The notes beneath the pieces are model-generated. The model was not told the origin of the DNA. It was given only the letters and a program-made list of their open reading frames with translations, and searched no databases. The position numbers were made by a program, and so were the translations under genes. Below, piece after piece: positions 34,334-46,921 of a stretch of 64,000 nucleotides of DNA (positions within the stretch are counted from its first letter, which is position 1; every line of letters begins with the position of its first letter). This stretch comes from Punica granatum (taxonomy: Eukaryota > Streptophyta > Magnoliopsida > Myrtales > Lythraceae): assembly GCF_007655135.1 (NCBI RefSeq), contig NC_045132.1:124001-188000 (forward strand), given 5' to 3'.

Positions 34334-37300
34334 CTTACGGATATCACTGCAGACAAAGATAAAGAATGTAAAAGCATGCAAATGCAGTGAAGGCTCAAGC
34401 ATTTCTATCACATCATATGACACCGAGAATGAGCAAGTATCTTGGTTTCCGACAAGCCATTAAGACCAGTAACTATCATTGAACTCATCAAAGAAAAAAA
34501 GCTATCAAAGACAAACTAATGATAACTGCAGGAAAGAAAAAAGGGGAAAAGAAGAATCACGAGGAGATTCAAAATTAAAAATGTCCAAACAGATCTCTCA
34601 GAATCAAAATATCCGTATCAATTAAAAAACATTTGAATCCAATAATACATTCTTGGAACCAAACCTCACAAATAGAGAAAGAGGGGGTGCATGGGGGGAG
34701 GGGGAATTGAGGAGGGAACAGATCGGAAGATTGAGAGAGAGATCGAGAGTTTGAGAGAGACGCAGAGAGACAGAGACAGAGAGAAATTGAGAGAGAGATT
34801 CTATATTTTCATCCTTAGAAGAATTTTACATCAGCACTGTGACTTCAAAAAGGCCTTACCCTAACCATAATACCCTCGCAAGATCTTCCAATAGCTAACA
34901 TGCCGTTGAATTCCGAAAGTCCCTATTGTACCCTTAATATAACCTATCTGTCATGGCATTACCCTCCCTAAAGGAGTTCCTTTTCCGCGGAAGGATAACT
35001 CTTTTCCTGAACGTACAACAAATATTAGCTTGTGAAAAACAGGATCAAGTTTTAGGTTCTTTTTTTTTTTCTTTTTTTCTTTTTTTAACCATTGACATGG
35101 AGGAGTGGAACTACTAAGAACACTAAACCAGATTTTCATAGACGGATCGCTCATGATCCTCCAAGGACCAATAACGCCACCAAGACCTCATGTGCCTCAT
35201 CAAAGGCCCTCGCATGCCTTCTTAACAACCAGTCCAAGTGTTTTAGTGTATTGACCACCAACCAATAATTTCTGTGGCCTTGGTATCTTATTGAATTGCC
35301 AAATTATCTTGTGGTTCTGATGCATGACTCTATTGCAAATATGTCTCCATAATGCCACCATTTCCAGCAGAATTTCCGTTGTTTTTTTGCAACAAACAAC
35401 CCCAGTATATAATCACAAAATGCTATAACATTCTTGTTTTCCATCTGTAGGTTGATTCATGAATTTATCTGCTATGTTACCAAATAGTACAGAAGGCACT
35501 CTTTAAATTTAAAGTTCAAGTACCATACCTAATCAGCGATATTTGACATGAATGTAACATCTCTAAGAGAGATGTTCCTGCTGGAAATAACGGTAACAAT
35601 GAAGTGATTGTTTGTATTAGGAATTGAAAGCAATTGACCTTGCTGAAGGGACAATCTCTTTACAACGAGTATATGGAGAAAACACTTTGCTTTTTCCTTG
35701 ATAAACAACTATTATTCTACAAATCAAATGTCGAGAAGACTAAAACTGCGTCAGATGATAGCAAAATGGCTAATTAGATGATAATATGTAGGCTAGGTTG
35801 TGCTAGATTTGAAACTGATAAAAATGTATAAAGAATCCACCATGTCGACCGAGTTATTTATAAGAATAATGAGCTTTGAGTTGCCTACCTTAGCTTAGAA
35901 TTTTCTGAAAGCCCCAAATAACTTCTTAGGCTGCCGCCGCTAGCTGGAAACAAATGTGACGGCAAAGCAAAGTTGCTAGGTCCTTGCTGCTTACTGGAAC
36001 ATCAGATGTACTAATTTCTTGTTGTGAAAGTAATGGCTCCAATTGAGCATAGATGGTAGGCAATGGAGGCAGTGTAAGTCAGAGCGAGCAGTCATGAAGT
36101 CTCTTTTTAACCTAAAAATTATCTGTAAATTGAAAGATCTGTTGGCTGGGACTGTGAGATCCAATGCCAGTTGAAACATCGATATCATTGAAATCAAAGT
36201 TTAAGAAAGAAACATAAGAGAATAGAGGGAGTACTGACAGAAAAGAAGGTGAAAATCACAGGAGGAAAGAGGAGCAGAATATAATAAAAAAGAGATTCCA
36301 AAGGAGGGGAGAGAGATGGAAAGTAAGAGGGGTCCTTGCCAAACTCATCTTCATTTAATTCACACATCATCAGCCACAAAAGAAATTATTTGCATGTAAT
36401 GTGAAAATTACTAACATACTCTCACAAAATGAAGTATTTTTTCAATTATAGTAACCACTAACAGACCAACAATATATCCTACAGTAAGGCCTAAGGAGCT
36501 CTATCTTGTTCAGAAAGATTCTACACTTGAGGCGGCCCCCCTGCTGACATAGCCACCCCACATGCATGCGTTGGCATTCGGCCAATATCTTGCAGCAAAA
36601 CTTTGGGATCACAAATCAACTCTCAGGCCCATCAGACATATTTCAGCCAGGTAGTACCCAACATATTTCAACGTTGTCGGAGGCAGGCACGAGAGCAAAC
36701 TGCCATCCGGCTGGCACAATAACATCAAGTCCCCAACCATTCTAAATGCGGACCCAACAATCACTCACTAGAAGTAGAATCAGGCAGCACTCCGCCGCTG
36801 AATGATGTTAAAACTAACTAAAAGGGGGTAATGGGAAGTAAAAGGCCAATAGCGAAATGGAAAACAGAAGCAATCCAAACAGACAAATGCACCTGACTAT
36901 CTGTTTTGCCGCAAGCAAAGTTTCTTAATAACGAACTATTCCAGGAAATCGTTGGAACATCCAACCATCGATGAAAGCGAGATGACGACGAGAAAACAGA
37001 GCCAACGGAATGGAAGGGCTGAGGAAAGAAAACTCACCGTCGATGGCTGGGCAGTGGGTAGGGAGAAGATTCTTGCAGCCCAGCCCTGTCCTGCCCTGCT
37101 CTGGGAATTCAACCTCGAGCGAGCTGAGAATGATTCAATTCTATTTCTATTCGGACAGGCAGCGAGCAAGCAAGCGAGAGCGAATTGCGAATTCTTCCTT
37201 ACTAGGGTTTTGTGAAGGGGTTTCGCTTTTCAATTGAATCAAGTTTGTTTGAGAGGGAAATGATGTGATCTGATCCGATATCTGATCGCCATCTTCATCT

Positions 37301-37350
37301 TCTTCATCATCATCATCCACCGAGCTGAGCTGAGCTGACTGACTGACCAT
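34334..37350. other. Upstream region of the HARBI1-like gene; no coding gene seen
   Basis: Contains a GA-rich block (about 34675-34800), a T-rich run (35060-35088), and from about 36930 to 37340 a more GC-balanced stretch with an AAACCCTAG motif on the - strand near 37200. Such telo-box motifs often lie near plant transcription starts. This could be the distal first exon and promoter of the HARBI1-like gene with a long leader intron; that is inference only. Confidence 0.35.
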
Positions 37351-37451
37351 ACTCTATAGTTCGTTCTTCCTTTCTGCTCTTTTGGGCTTCTTCTTGGCTA
37401 ATTGGGCCCATTCTACAGCTCATTTTAAAAAAATTGTTTGTATAGAATATT

Positions 37452-37636
37452 TATGCCCGTTTGGATTCATGATTAAAAATTACAAAATTTTTAATTTTGA
37501 TTTTTATTGTGAAAAATGACAAATGAATTGTGATTATAAATTTAACGTGATAAATATGTATTTTTGTTGTGCAGTGTGTTAAGTTTAAGTTAAAGTTAAA
37601 ATTAAAAAATTTTAACTTACAATCTAAATATGCCCC
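37452..37636. mobile_element. MITE-like inverted-repeat element
   Basis: The left end (GCCCGTTTGGATTCATGATT) and the reverse complement of the right end (GGGGCATATTTAGATTGTAA) resemble each other, and the inner flanks are matching A/T-rich arms around a short centre of about 60 bp. It is similar in style to the other GTTTGG-ended elements in the window. No clear target duplication is seen. Confidence 0.5.
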
Positions 37637-37959
37637 GTTCATCCTCGAGACAACGCCAGAGTGAGTACGGTGAGTTACTGGAAAAATTACACAGTTAGTA
37701 GAAAAAGTTTTACTTGCAGTACAAAAAGTTTTGTTTTTTATTTTTTTATAACAATTTATTATAAAATCTTTCAAAATGTTTTAATCGATTGCATTCTGTC
37801 AACTACCGATGTGGCATCTGACGTATCATTTGAGTATCTGATGTGACGCAATTAATACAATATATTATTAATATTTTAAAATTTTAATTAGAAAAAATAA
37901 ATAGATGAAAAGATTAAATTAAATTAAAAGAAAAATCTCATATCTCTCTCTCCTTTCTC

Positions 37960-38600
37960 TCACTTCCCTGTCTCTCCCTTTTCCTTCTCCTCTGCTCTAC
38001 CAGACTCTTTGCCCACCGCCCAAACGTCGCCAGAGTTCTTGTCGGAGACGACCCCTCTCCTCTGCCCAGCGCCTCCGTCGGAGCCGATTCCTCTCCTCTT
38101 CTCCCTCTTCAATCTGCCTTTTTTTTTTTCGGGTGTGGGGGGAGGGGGCATCCCGGCTGACGTCCCCACCCTCGACTGAGCTCGTTGGTGGGGTTTGAGC
38201 GCGCCGCTGAGCTCGTCTAGGAGTTGGGTCGCCGATTGGGGTGCCCCCTCCACGATTGGTTCCAAATCTCTCAAAGATCTGAAACTCCATATCTTCGAGA
38301 AATCTGCGTTTGGTCGAGGAGGGGGCGTCCCTACAGGCGACCCCAGCCCCCGACCGAGCTCACTGGCGGGATTCGAGCCCGCCGTTGAGCTCGGTCGGGG
38401 GATGGGGTCGTTGGGCATCCCTTCCCGAACCCCCAAAGATATGGTGGGGATGGGGGAGCCCCCGCCGTGGACCCCAACCCTAGATTGAGCTCGGTGGTAG
38501 GCTCAAACCCGCCGGCGAGTTCGGTCGGAGGTGAGGGGCTCGGTCGGGGGTGAGGGGCCCGGGCGGGGGCTCCTTCTTCCCAATGATACGATCGAAATAT
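37960..38600. repeat. GC-rich low-complexity block with imperfect hairpin repeats
   Basis: An abrupt GC-rich island in AT-rich surroundings, built from variants of GAGCTCGGTCGGGGG and CCCGCCG. Open frames exist on both strands but are Pro/Gly/Arg low-complexity without a domain, so no gene is called. It contains the strong hairpin at 38341-38407. Confidence 0.6.
38341..38407. repeat. 30-bp inverted repeat with 7-nt loop
   Basis: Arms 38341-38370 and 38378-38407 are complementary at 27 of 30 positions, GC-rich, and separated by ATTCGAG. They would form a very stable hairpin. Confidence 0.85.
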
Positions 38601-39479
38601 TAAAAAAAAAAATCGTGGGGGTTGAGATTGATCTGGTCCGGAGGGCGGAGAGAGATTTGGGCAGGAGTGAGATCCAATCTTCTCTTGTACAGGCAAATGG
38701 CTGGAGGATCCCGAAAAAAGCAGGATGACGATGATGTGTTTTTTTTTAAAAAAAAAAAATACTATTATTGTTACCTTCTACTTATTAAATTGTCATCACT
38801 TTTGTTCATGACTTATTTCGTCTAACAATTATATCCTTTCATTTATTTTCTAACAAAAAGTTGACATGGCATTCGTCGTCCATTATATTTGTTTTTTAAT
38901 AGCAAACAAACGACAGGCCCAGACAATGTCTTTTGGGCACCCCTCTGACAACCTTAAACGACATCGTCTGCTCCTCTTTCATTCCCCCTCTCCCCCTTTT
39001 AATTGAAATATATCAAATATTAAACACTTGAACTAAAACACTAAATATTCGAACTGAAAGCAAAAGTAATAAATGCTTGTACTAATCATGAGTATTAAAA
39101 GTATTAGATATTTAAATTAAAATATTAAACACTTGAATTGAAAAGTACTAATACGTGTTAGTGTGAGTTCATGTCATGCTAAAAAGGCCCTTATATATCA
39201 AGCATAGTATGTAGATGTATTTTCAAAATGTTATCGGTTTAAAGTAGAATGTCAAGGTTTAAAAGTTTCGATACTTCAAGTACTAATAAGGTACTAAAAA
39301 TAGTCTAGTTTTTGAACTCCAATTATGGACGTTAGTGTTTATAAGTTCTTCCAAAATACTGCACTTCTAAAATAAAATACTGAATGTTTAAAGATCTACT
39401 TATTGATAATGAAATATTAATAAATTTTAGTATTTCAAGTTCAATATTGTACTTAAATTAGACTAAGTTTAAAACTTTC

Positions 39480-39665
39480 AGACCACCGGGTGATGGTTCA
39501 AATAATTCAGCGCTTGTTCACCTAAAGTAAAGTCTCGGGTTTGAATCTTGTAAAATGGAGAAGATCCTTGATTGGAAAAGTTTTACTCCTTAGTGGACCG
39601 ACCCGACTCGAACTAAATTAGTCGGGGTTATTGAATTTTCGAATATTGGGATAAAGCTCGAAAAA
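39480..39665 (+). mobile_element. tRNA-derived SINE, diverged copy 1
   Basis: Shares the order TTCAGCGCTTGTTC, a B-box-like GGTTTGAATCT, TTTTACTCCTTAGTGGACCG, CGACTCGAACTAAATTAGTC and TTTCGAATA with the copy at 57715-57905. The 3' part matches 63597-63664. The size of about 185 bp and the internal B box fit a SINE. Confidence 0.65.
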
Positions 39666-40039
39666 ATTTAATACTTTTTGTTACTAAGGTTGGTATCCAA
39701 AGTACTACATGTTTAAAGTGAAATACTATATTTGAAAATTGTAGTATTTCAGTTACTAACAATGTACTGCAAACTAGATTGGTCATAGTTCTTCAGAGGG
39801 TCAATATTTAGATATACTTTTAAAATTCTAAACACCTATAAATAATGGGGTAAATAACCTAAAAAAGCACATACTATTCAAACATTCCATAATCTAGCAC
39901 GAACTTTAAAAAATTTCTAAAAAAAATGAAGTTTCAAAATATTCCCTAATCTAGCACGTTATTTCCTTCCGTCCAAACGAAACTGTCAAATGCTGACGTG
40001 ACCGTTAACTTTTGTACACATGGCCGTTATCCTCCACGT

Positions 40040-40985
40040 AAACGCCATTAAGTTCTGGTCTGAGCCGAGGAAAAATGAGAATGGGAATGAATATCAGGAA
40101 AGGGAGTTGGCCGTGAAGGTCATGTACTGATGGTGAAGGGATCATTTGATGAACTTCATTACAGGAGATGATGAGGATGATCTGAGATATGGTGATCTGG
40201 AAGGAAAAGAAAGTGATCAGGAGAAGCCATTGAGAGTGAGAGAAGGAGAGAACATTCCAGTTATTCTCGTGACCGAGAAAAGAAAAGTTCGTGAGTTCCA
40301 GCCGACAGTCTTCTGATACTTGGGAGTTGGAGGAAGAAGCCGGAGAAGAAGAGAGCAATAGAGATTGATGTTGATGATGTAGAGGAGCTGATGTTCAAGC
40401 TCAAGGTCGAGAGGTGATGGGAGATGTCTCTGTTTGCAAGTGTCCAGAGAGGAAGAGATAGAGAGAGAGAACGAGAGAGAGGCTGGTGATTGTGATCTAG
40501 TCTCATTCGGTTCAGAGCTGGGAATGGGCAAGGTTATCTGTTGAGTGATGTAACAGGATGGCGTCTAGATAGAGAGTGAGGGTTGCTTTGCTACAACCGA
40601 AGAAGAACCGCAGGGGAAGGGAAGTAACCCCCGCAGTGGTAGGGCAGGCCAGAAAAAAATGAAGTTGATGGAGATGACAGGAGGGCACACTTGCGTGAAG
40701 ATGATGGAGAGGCAGATGATGGGCATGGCAGTTCGGCGCTAGGACAGAGTTGCAAGGAGGAGCAGATTGGACTCAGGGAAGTAAGCCAGCAACCTGCACA
40801 AGAAGTAGAGAAGAGAACCGAAGAGAAAGGAAAAGAAAAGAAGAAAAAAATGGTCAACTAGCCCTGGAAGAAAAAGAAAAGAAAGGGAAGGAAGGAAGGA
40901 AGGAAGAAAAATGGAACAGGTTTTGGAGGGAAAAGGAAATTGGGGCCAAATCCAAAGTAGTAAAAAAATTAGTGAGGCGAGGCAT
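40040..40985 (+). other. Purine-rich centre of the repeat block
   Basis: Nearly 950 bp in which the + strand is dominated by A and G (GAGAGAAGG, GAAGAAGAACC, AAGGAAGGAAGG types). Open frames on both strands are low-complexity and not considered coding. Confidence 0.55.
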
Positions 40986-42620
40986 AGTAACCTCGATTAC
41001 ATCAACAAAGATCAAATGACTAAGCATTAGCATCGCAGACATAATGCGAAGACCAAGTTGTGATGAAAACAGTGCTTGATTCGCCATTTAGTCTGCACAT
41101 TGATTCCAATTACTATAAACATGTTGCACGATGACAATCCAATCCTTGGACAAAAGCTACTGAATTTCTTGTCTAGTGGTGGCAACCAATGTGCCATCTG
41201 ACGGTTAGATAGGGTTTTAGGGTTCGCTACTACTTCCGAATCAATTTCTATAATAATCCATTCGGCTCACAATACTAAATATTTGAACATCATGGTACTT
41301 CTTTTTATTAATAGTTAACATTATAGTACTTAAAATACTAATGAAGTAGATAAATTAGATTGATTTTAGTACTGTTAGATATTAATTTAGTATTTGCATG
41401 TACTTACAAATACTAAATTAATAAGTAGGTATTACAATTATACAAAACTCCTCAATATTGAACTACAATAGTAAATATTTAGAAATTGCAATACTTTAAA
41501 TACTAATGAAGTGCTGAAATTGGATTGATTTTAGTACTTATAATTATTAAATTTGGTATTTGCAAAAATACCAAATAGCATAACAAAATTCTAAATATTT
41601 GAAATTAGTACTTTAATTGTTGAGAAAATTCTAGCACGATATGGTGTCATGTGACACCGTTCAGTATTTTAGTTCAATTATGTCGTATTTTTATCAATCG
41701 TTTAGTATTTTATTTCTAGTGTTTAGTACCGAATTAAATACTATAGTACTAAAATTAGACTGATTTTAGTACTTTTAATTATTTAAGTTAGTACTTGTAT
41801 GTATTCTTAAAATACTAAAAATTTGGATAAATAGCATAAAAATCATGAATTTTGCACATAATTTCAAATCTAGCAACTTTTGGCACTAAAAATCGCCAAT
41901 TATGTGTTAAGCCTACACCTACCCTTTACATTACTCAACATCCGAAAATTGCAGTACTTCAAGTATGAATGAAGTATTAAAATTACATTGACTTTAGTTC
42001 TTCTCATTATGAAGTTTAGTATTTGTCTGTACATACAAAATACTGATTGATTTTAGTACTTTTAGGTATCGAGGTTAGTATGGGCAGGTCACTTACAAAA
42101 TACTAAATATTTAGAAATCGCAATACTTCAAATAAGGATGAAGGTACTGAACTTAAAATCAACTTTGGTACTTTTCGTTATTACTATTAGTATATGCATG
42201 TAAGTAAAAAATAATTGAGGGTCTTTCTTGCATTACATGAAGTTACGGTAACACGTATTAGTACTTTCAGTTCAAGTGTTTAGTACTTCAGTTCAAATGC
42301 TTAATACTTTTAGCACTCGTGATTAGTACAAGTATTTATTACTTTTACTTTCACTTTGAATGTTTAGTATATCAGATCTGGTGTCTAGTATTTAGTATAA
42401 TTCATTATATATAGTAAAAATACTAGATACTTCAACTGAAATAGTAAACAATGGAACTAATGTACCAAGAATGAACAAAGTACTGAAATTAGATAGACTT
42501 TAATACTTCTAGTTATGAATATTAGTATATATTCACATGTGCTTTTGCAACACTAAACACATAAACTAAAATACTAAATATCTGAAAACTTTAATACTTC
42601 TTTTTGAAATATTTGAAATA

Positions 42621-43605
42621 TTTGGGGTGGCGGCGGCTAGTGATATTCCCAGCCGCTTGGCCCTTTGCCCCCGATTGTTCAGCGTCTCTCCTTTTTTCTA
42701 AAAAATCATTTTAATAATAATAATAATATTATTATTATTATTAAAAGAAAGTGGGTCGGCTGCGCCGCCCATAGCCAGTCACTAGAAAACGGACAAAAAC
42801 GAGTCAGCCTGACACAGTGTCCATATTAGACTCTCCGTATTGGAGAAAGATGTCCCAGTCAGGCCGTTGCCCTCCCACCTCGCATCCATGGGATATCATC
42901 GATGATCCATCCATGGGAGAAACTCCAGTGACCTTCTCTAGAATTAAATAGCGTCATTCCCCTCTCCCCTGACTTTCTTTCATTTACCTCCCGGCGCCAC
43001 CAATACCATCCATCGAAGACTTCTTTTCCACCATTGATCTCCCCAGCCGTCCTCTCCACTTCCAACAGAAGCAATACTCAGAGAAAAGACTTTTAAGTAG
43101 TTTGATGATATGATTAACTCAAATATTCAATAAAAAGAAAAAACATAATAAGAACATTGTTTCAATACCACCTGGCCAATAAAAGAAAATCCCCACGGTG
43201 AATTGAATTGAATTCTGCGTGTGTTGGTGCATTGCATCGCCTGAGATTGGATAGCACAGTCAAAGGGCCCCACTGTTAAATTTGCCCCAACTTAAACCAA
43301 TCCATTCACTCATTAAAAAAATAATTAAAAAAAAAAGAAGAAGAAGCAAAATCCAGTAAGAAAACAAGAGGAGCCAAAAAGACAAGCAGGAGAGAACAAC
43401 AAAATCAAATTCCCTCGAGCAGGAGAAAAAAACAATCCGGTCGAGTCCTTGGCTGAAACAGAGAGACCAGCCAAAAGAGCCTCACTGTGGCATTCAATTT
43501 TTCAGCTTCAATTTGTTGAAATTAGTATACTGCAGCATTGCATATGTATGCTTCACGATTAATAAAATAAATTTGTCGACTTGATTGGAATTGCAATTGT
43601 GATTT
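42621..43605. other. Intergenic
   Basis: Includes a (TAA)n(TTA)n palindrome at 42711-42743 that can fold on itself, and flanking GC-rich sequence (GGCGGCGGCTAG and CGGCTGCGCCGCCC). No gene is seen. Confidence 0.45.
42711..42743. repeat. (TAA)n(TTA)n self-complementary microsatellite
   Basis: TAA repeats run directly into TTA repeats, forming a perfect palindrome able to extrude as a hairpin. Confidence 0.9.
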
Positions 43606-44560
43606 CATTTGTTTGTGGTGGTGGTGGTGGTACTCACCAAACTCAATACTCATGTACTCTCCCCCTCAATCAGATCGAAGAGTCTTGATACTCTTCCCTT
43701 TCTCATTTTCTACTTCAACTTTGAATTCCTTGAACTTTTCAAAGGATTCATGTTTATACTTCATAAGATAAATATACACAAACCGAGAATAATCATAGGT
43801 AAAGGTGATGAAGTAGGAATAACCACCCCGAGCCACTTCACTAAATGAACCACACACATCGCTATGTATGAGTTCTAAAACTTCCTTAGTCCTCTTCATT
43901 TATGCCACAAACGGAGTCCTAGTCATCTCGCCTTGAAGACAAGATTTGCAAGTCGGATTGGTTTCAGAACCCAATGGAACTATAAGTCCCATATTCTCCA
44001 ACTCACTTATCCTATCATCTGCAACATACCCTAGTCTAAGGTGCCAAAGTTGCATTAGACTTGGAGTAGATTCAGATACGGTATTATCTCAATCGTATTC
44101 AGAATCGTCTTATTTCTAGCTCTAAGATAATAAAGACTATCGTGTGAATAACCGACGCCAATAAGTTTATTACCATAATATATGTCGCAAACATCATGTC
44201 TGAAATCAATCAAATATCCACTCCTAGTCAAACTAGAAACAGAAATAATATTCCGATAAGCATTCGGTCAAACTAAAACACAATCTAGAAATAAAATATG
44301 TTCAACCAGATGTAACGAAGTCGACCCTATAGCTTTGGCCACAACATTTGCTCTATTGCCAATCTTCAGGCATACCTCATTCCTTCTAAGAACCCTACTA
44401 CTTGCTAGTTCATGTATAAAAGTACCAGTTTCTCAAACTTGCACTTATATCAAGAACCCAAACAGTAGACGAGCTAAATAGGCTATTAGAATAGGCAAGA
44501 TATGGATTTACCTTCCAAAGGCTTGTCTCGTTTCCCTCTATTTGCATTCAGTCACTCCAA
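43606..44560 (-). pseudogene. Copia gag zinc knuckle - integrase fragment
   Basis: On the - strand a decayed knuckle (CSKYGY, stop, NKKC) near 44560-44640 is followed by a GAG-pre-integrase segment (LWHLRLGYVADDRISELE, with the usual His of RLGH now Tyr). Then come CKSCLQGEMTRTPF, a stop, and the integrase core (ELIHSDVCGSFSEVARGGY, FITFTYDYSRFVYIYLM) up to TLRSD, a stop, and GGEYMS. It breaks off near 43606 in a (CAC) run. Several stops are present. Confidence 0.85.
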
Positions 44561-44969
44561 GTATTGAGAGCATTTCTTATTCTAATAGCCATACTTGCTA
44601 CAACATGAAACAATTTCCTTTGTTTACAACCACCTCTATCCTTTGTCTTTCTCTTGGATACAAGACACTTATCTTCCATGATCTCTTCACTAAGCGCCAT
44701 GGATGAAAGAGTCAAGTAAACGTATCCTATACGCTCCAAGTTTCAGACAATATCAAGGTACTGTAACTAGTCCTTTTAGGCTCAGTAGAGCTATTCGTGT
44801 TAAGTATGCAGAAAATAACAAGATTTCAATTAGTGAATTTATGTATATCAACCATAATAATCATGGACTTTCAATCAAAATGGTCTCCCACTATCTTTTT
44901 GAATCCTACACTTAACGGGAATCCTAATCGGGAAAGATTCCTAGTGGGTGATTGAATTCTCATAAAATG

Positions 44970-45180
44970 TTAATTCCCTCAGGTACCTGCCATTATTGGA
45001 AACGAACACTCTATAAGCGAACAAGTTCTTGTTCAGTACATTTCTATGTACGACTTAATCAATTCAGCTCCCAATACTCCGGACCTCAGGTGTTTGTCGT
45101 TATTGGTCCATCATACATAGTTAAGTTTGACTCACCAAACCCTAGATGTCAACTGCCTTAGGTGTCTGCCGTTATTGGCA
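44970..45180. repeat. Three spaced copies of a TGCCGTTATTGG motif
   Basis: Related 22-bp motifs (core AGGTGTCTGCCGTTATTGG) lie at about 44978-45000, 45085-45106 and 45157-45179 in the untranslated part of the second Copia element. The spacing is irregular (about 107 and 72 bp). Confidence 0.7.
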
Positions 45181-45869
45181 ACCAACAATCTAAAACATCA
45201 CATGTTTAAACATTCATGCAGAAAAATCTCTTAGTCTATCTTAAGCCCCGTGTGTCCACAACCGACAATGAAAAAAACTAAAAACTCTCTCGATAATGCT
45301 TTGGTGGAGAGCCATGATAGAGATTCACAACCTCGTGCCATTCCCGACTTAATATTTAAATTTGGAAGATTTTCTGTTAGGTGACCTAATTACTATTCGG
45401 TTTCACTTTGCACATTATCCGTATTCACAGATTACATGCATAAATATATATTCAGAATGATAAAAGCATGATCATGGACTTACTATTACTCTAATCCTAT
45501 AGCCACAAGAATCAAGCAAAAATTTCCTAAAGTCCAAATCACACACCATGCTCGAAATTTATGAAAGGAAACTAATAGCTTAAAAGGAAAATAAATTGTG
45601 TGCCAATTTTGTAACTCTTTACAAAATATCCAAATATCACATATTAGGAAAATTTTCAATTTTGAAAAATATACAAGATATCGTATATCTAGTGTATCTT
45701 CCAAAACTCCTTTTGACATCAAATATCAAATCTCTAATCTTAATGGAAATATCCAATTTCATAAAATCAAATTTTACGAAAAACAATTTTGGTAATTAAT
45801 CGTTTCAAAAATCTTATTTTCGAAAATATAGAAATTGCCCATTACGCGATTATCACCGGCTTGGGACAG

Positions 45870-45955
45870 CCGTATCCAGTCGCGTGCTCACAGCTGCGTC
45901 TAGTCGCGCGCTCAGTAACATCTAGTCGCATCTAGCTGCGTGCTCAGTGGCGACC
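45870..45955. repeat. Short imperfect tandem repeats (TCTAGTCGCGTGCTCAGT type)
   Basis: Three to four imperfect copies of an 18-22-bp unit in the untranslated leader of the second Copia element. Confidence 0.65.
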
Positions 45956-46350
45956 AACAATTGCTACAACCTTTACTGCCTCATCTAGCGCCCTGTGGCC
46001 GTCCAGCAGCGCCCGAGACTAGCTAGTCCTGGCCGAGAGCATCCCAGCTCTGTCCGACCAGTGGCTAAACTGAAGCAGTGACCAGCCACCGGAATGCCAC
46101 CCGAGACCATCCCAGGTGCCTCCAGCAGCCTTTCGTGCGTCCAGCAACCACTAGCTGCGACTCTATGTGGCCTATGACGGCCATCTGGGGCTGTTCGACA
46201 GCTAAGAGAATCAACCGATTTGAATTCTCCAGGGCCGATCACGAGAAACAATTTCCCGTGCCCGATTCGACACCGATTTATCAATCACTTTAATAAATCA
46301 CAATTAACCACCAAAATAAGGCACAAATTATGTATCTAATCGAATAGAAA

Positions 46351-46366
46351 GGATGCTCTGATACCA
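46351..46366 (-). other. Primer-binding site (tRNA-iMet type) of the second Copia element
   Basis: On the - strand TGGTATCAGAGCATCC stands one base inside the LTR. It is the standard plant initiator-Met site. Confidence 0.88.
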
Positions 46367-46367
46367 C

Positions 46368-46876
46368 TGTTAGAAAACCGATCACATGCGCAGCGGAAAG
46401 TTTAAATACGGTAAAAAATCAAATTTTTATCGCGTGCTCGTTTAATCAAAAATTTCAAGATCACATCTTGACACAAGAATCGCCTTCTAACGAATAGATA
46501 ACATCACATATCAAATCCACAAGAAAATTTTAAACTTTTATACTAACCTTGTTGATTCGAGTCGATCAAACTAACCGTTTAAGTGTCTGGTCTCTAGCTT
46601 GTCCACACGAGCACATCTCCATCGAGTTTAGACTTCCCTCGACCCGTACACTCCGATCTAGGTCACCAATCACGAACGAAATCGTCACAAGATGAAAGGA
46701 TTGCTTCAAGAACGTTAAGGGCAACGCCGAAACGCCGAACCAGGGAAGAAGAAGACCCCGATGAGCCTTGGAAGTGTGCGGCCGTTCTGCTGTGTTTGTT
46801 TTAGCCGAACTCTCTTCTCTCTCTCTCACTAATATCGGGTCTTATCGATAGATCGTCCTCTAGGGTTAACTGTAAA

Positions 46877-46921
<45 letters not shown>

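Larger units (their letters stand above)
38990..42620. repeat. Complex degenerate repeat block (AGTACT-rich, about 100-bp units) with partly inverted flanks
   Basis: From about 39000 to 39840 and from 41240 to 42600 the DNA is made of variants of one unit containing TACTTCAAATACTAATGAAG, TGATTTTAGTACTTTTA and TAGTATTTGCATGTACTTAC. Copies occur near 39270, 41330, 41510, 41740, 41960, 42120 and 42470. In addition 39050-39190 is matched in inverted orientation by 42225-42370, sharing AAAAGTAATAAAT, CTTGTACTAATCA and AAAGTACTAATACGTGTTA. The centre (39850-41240) is different and purine-rich. No transposase is seen. It may be a foldback-type or other non-autonomous element. Confidence 0.65.

Noticed and set aside
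37960..38696. Overlapping Pro/Gly/Arg-rich frames on both strands in the GC island
   Set aside because: Frames are open on both strands because of GC composition and repeats; no domain, start context or splice structure supports a gene.
40005..41087. Several - strand Ser/Phe/Leu-rich frames and + strand Lys/Glu-rich frames in the purine-rich core
   Set aside because: They reflect the strand asymmetry of A+G; none has a recognised domain.
45985..46284. 99-codon - strand frame in the second Copia element
   Set aside because: It lies in the untranslated leader next to the primer-binding site and has no gag similarity.
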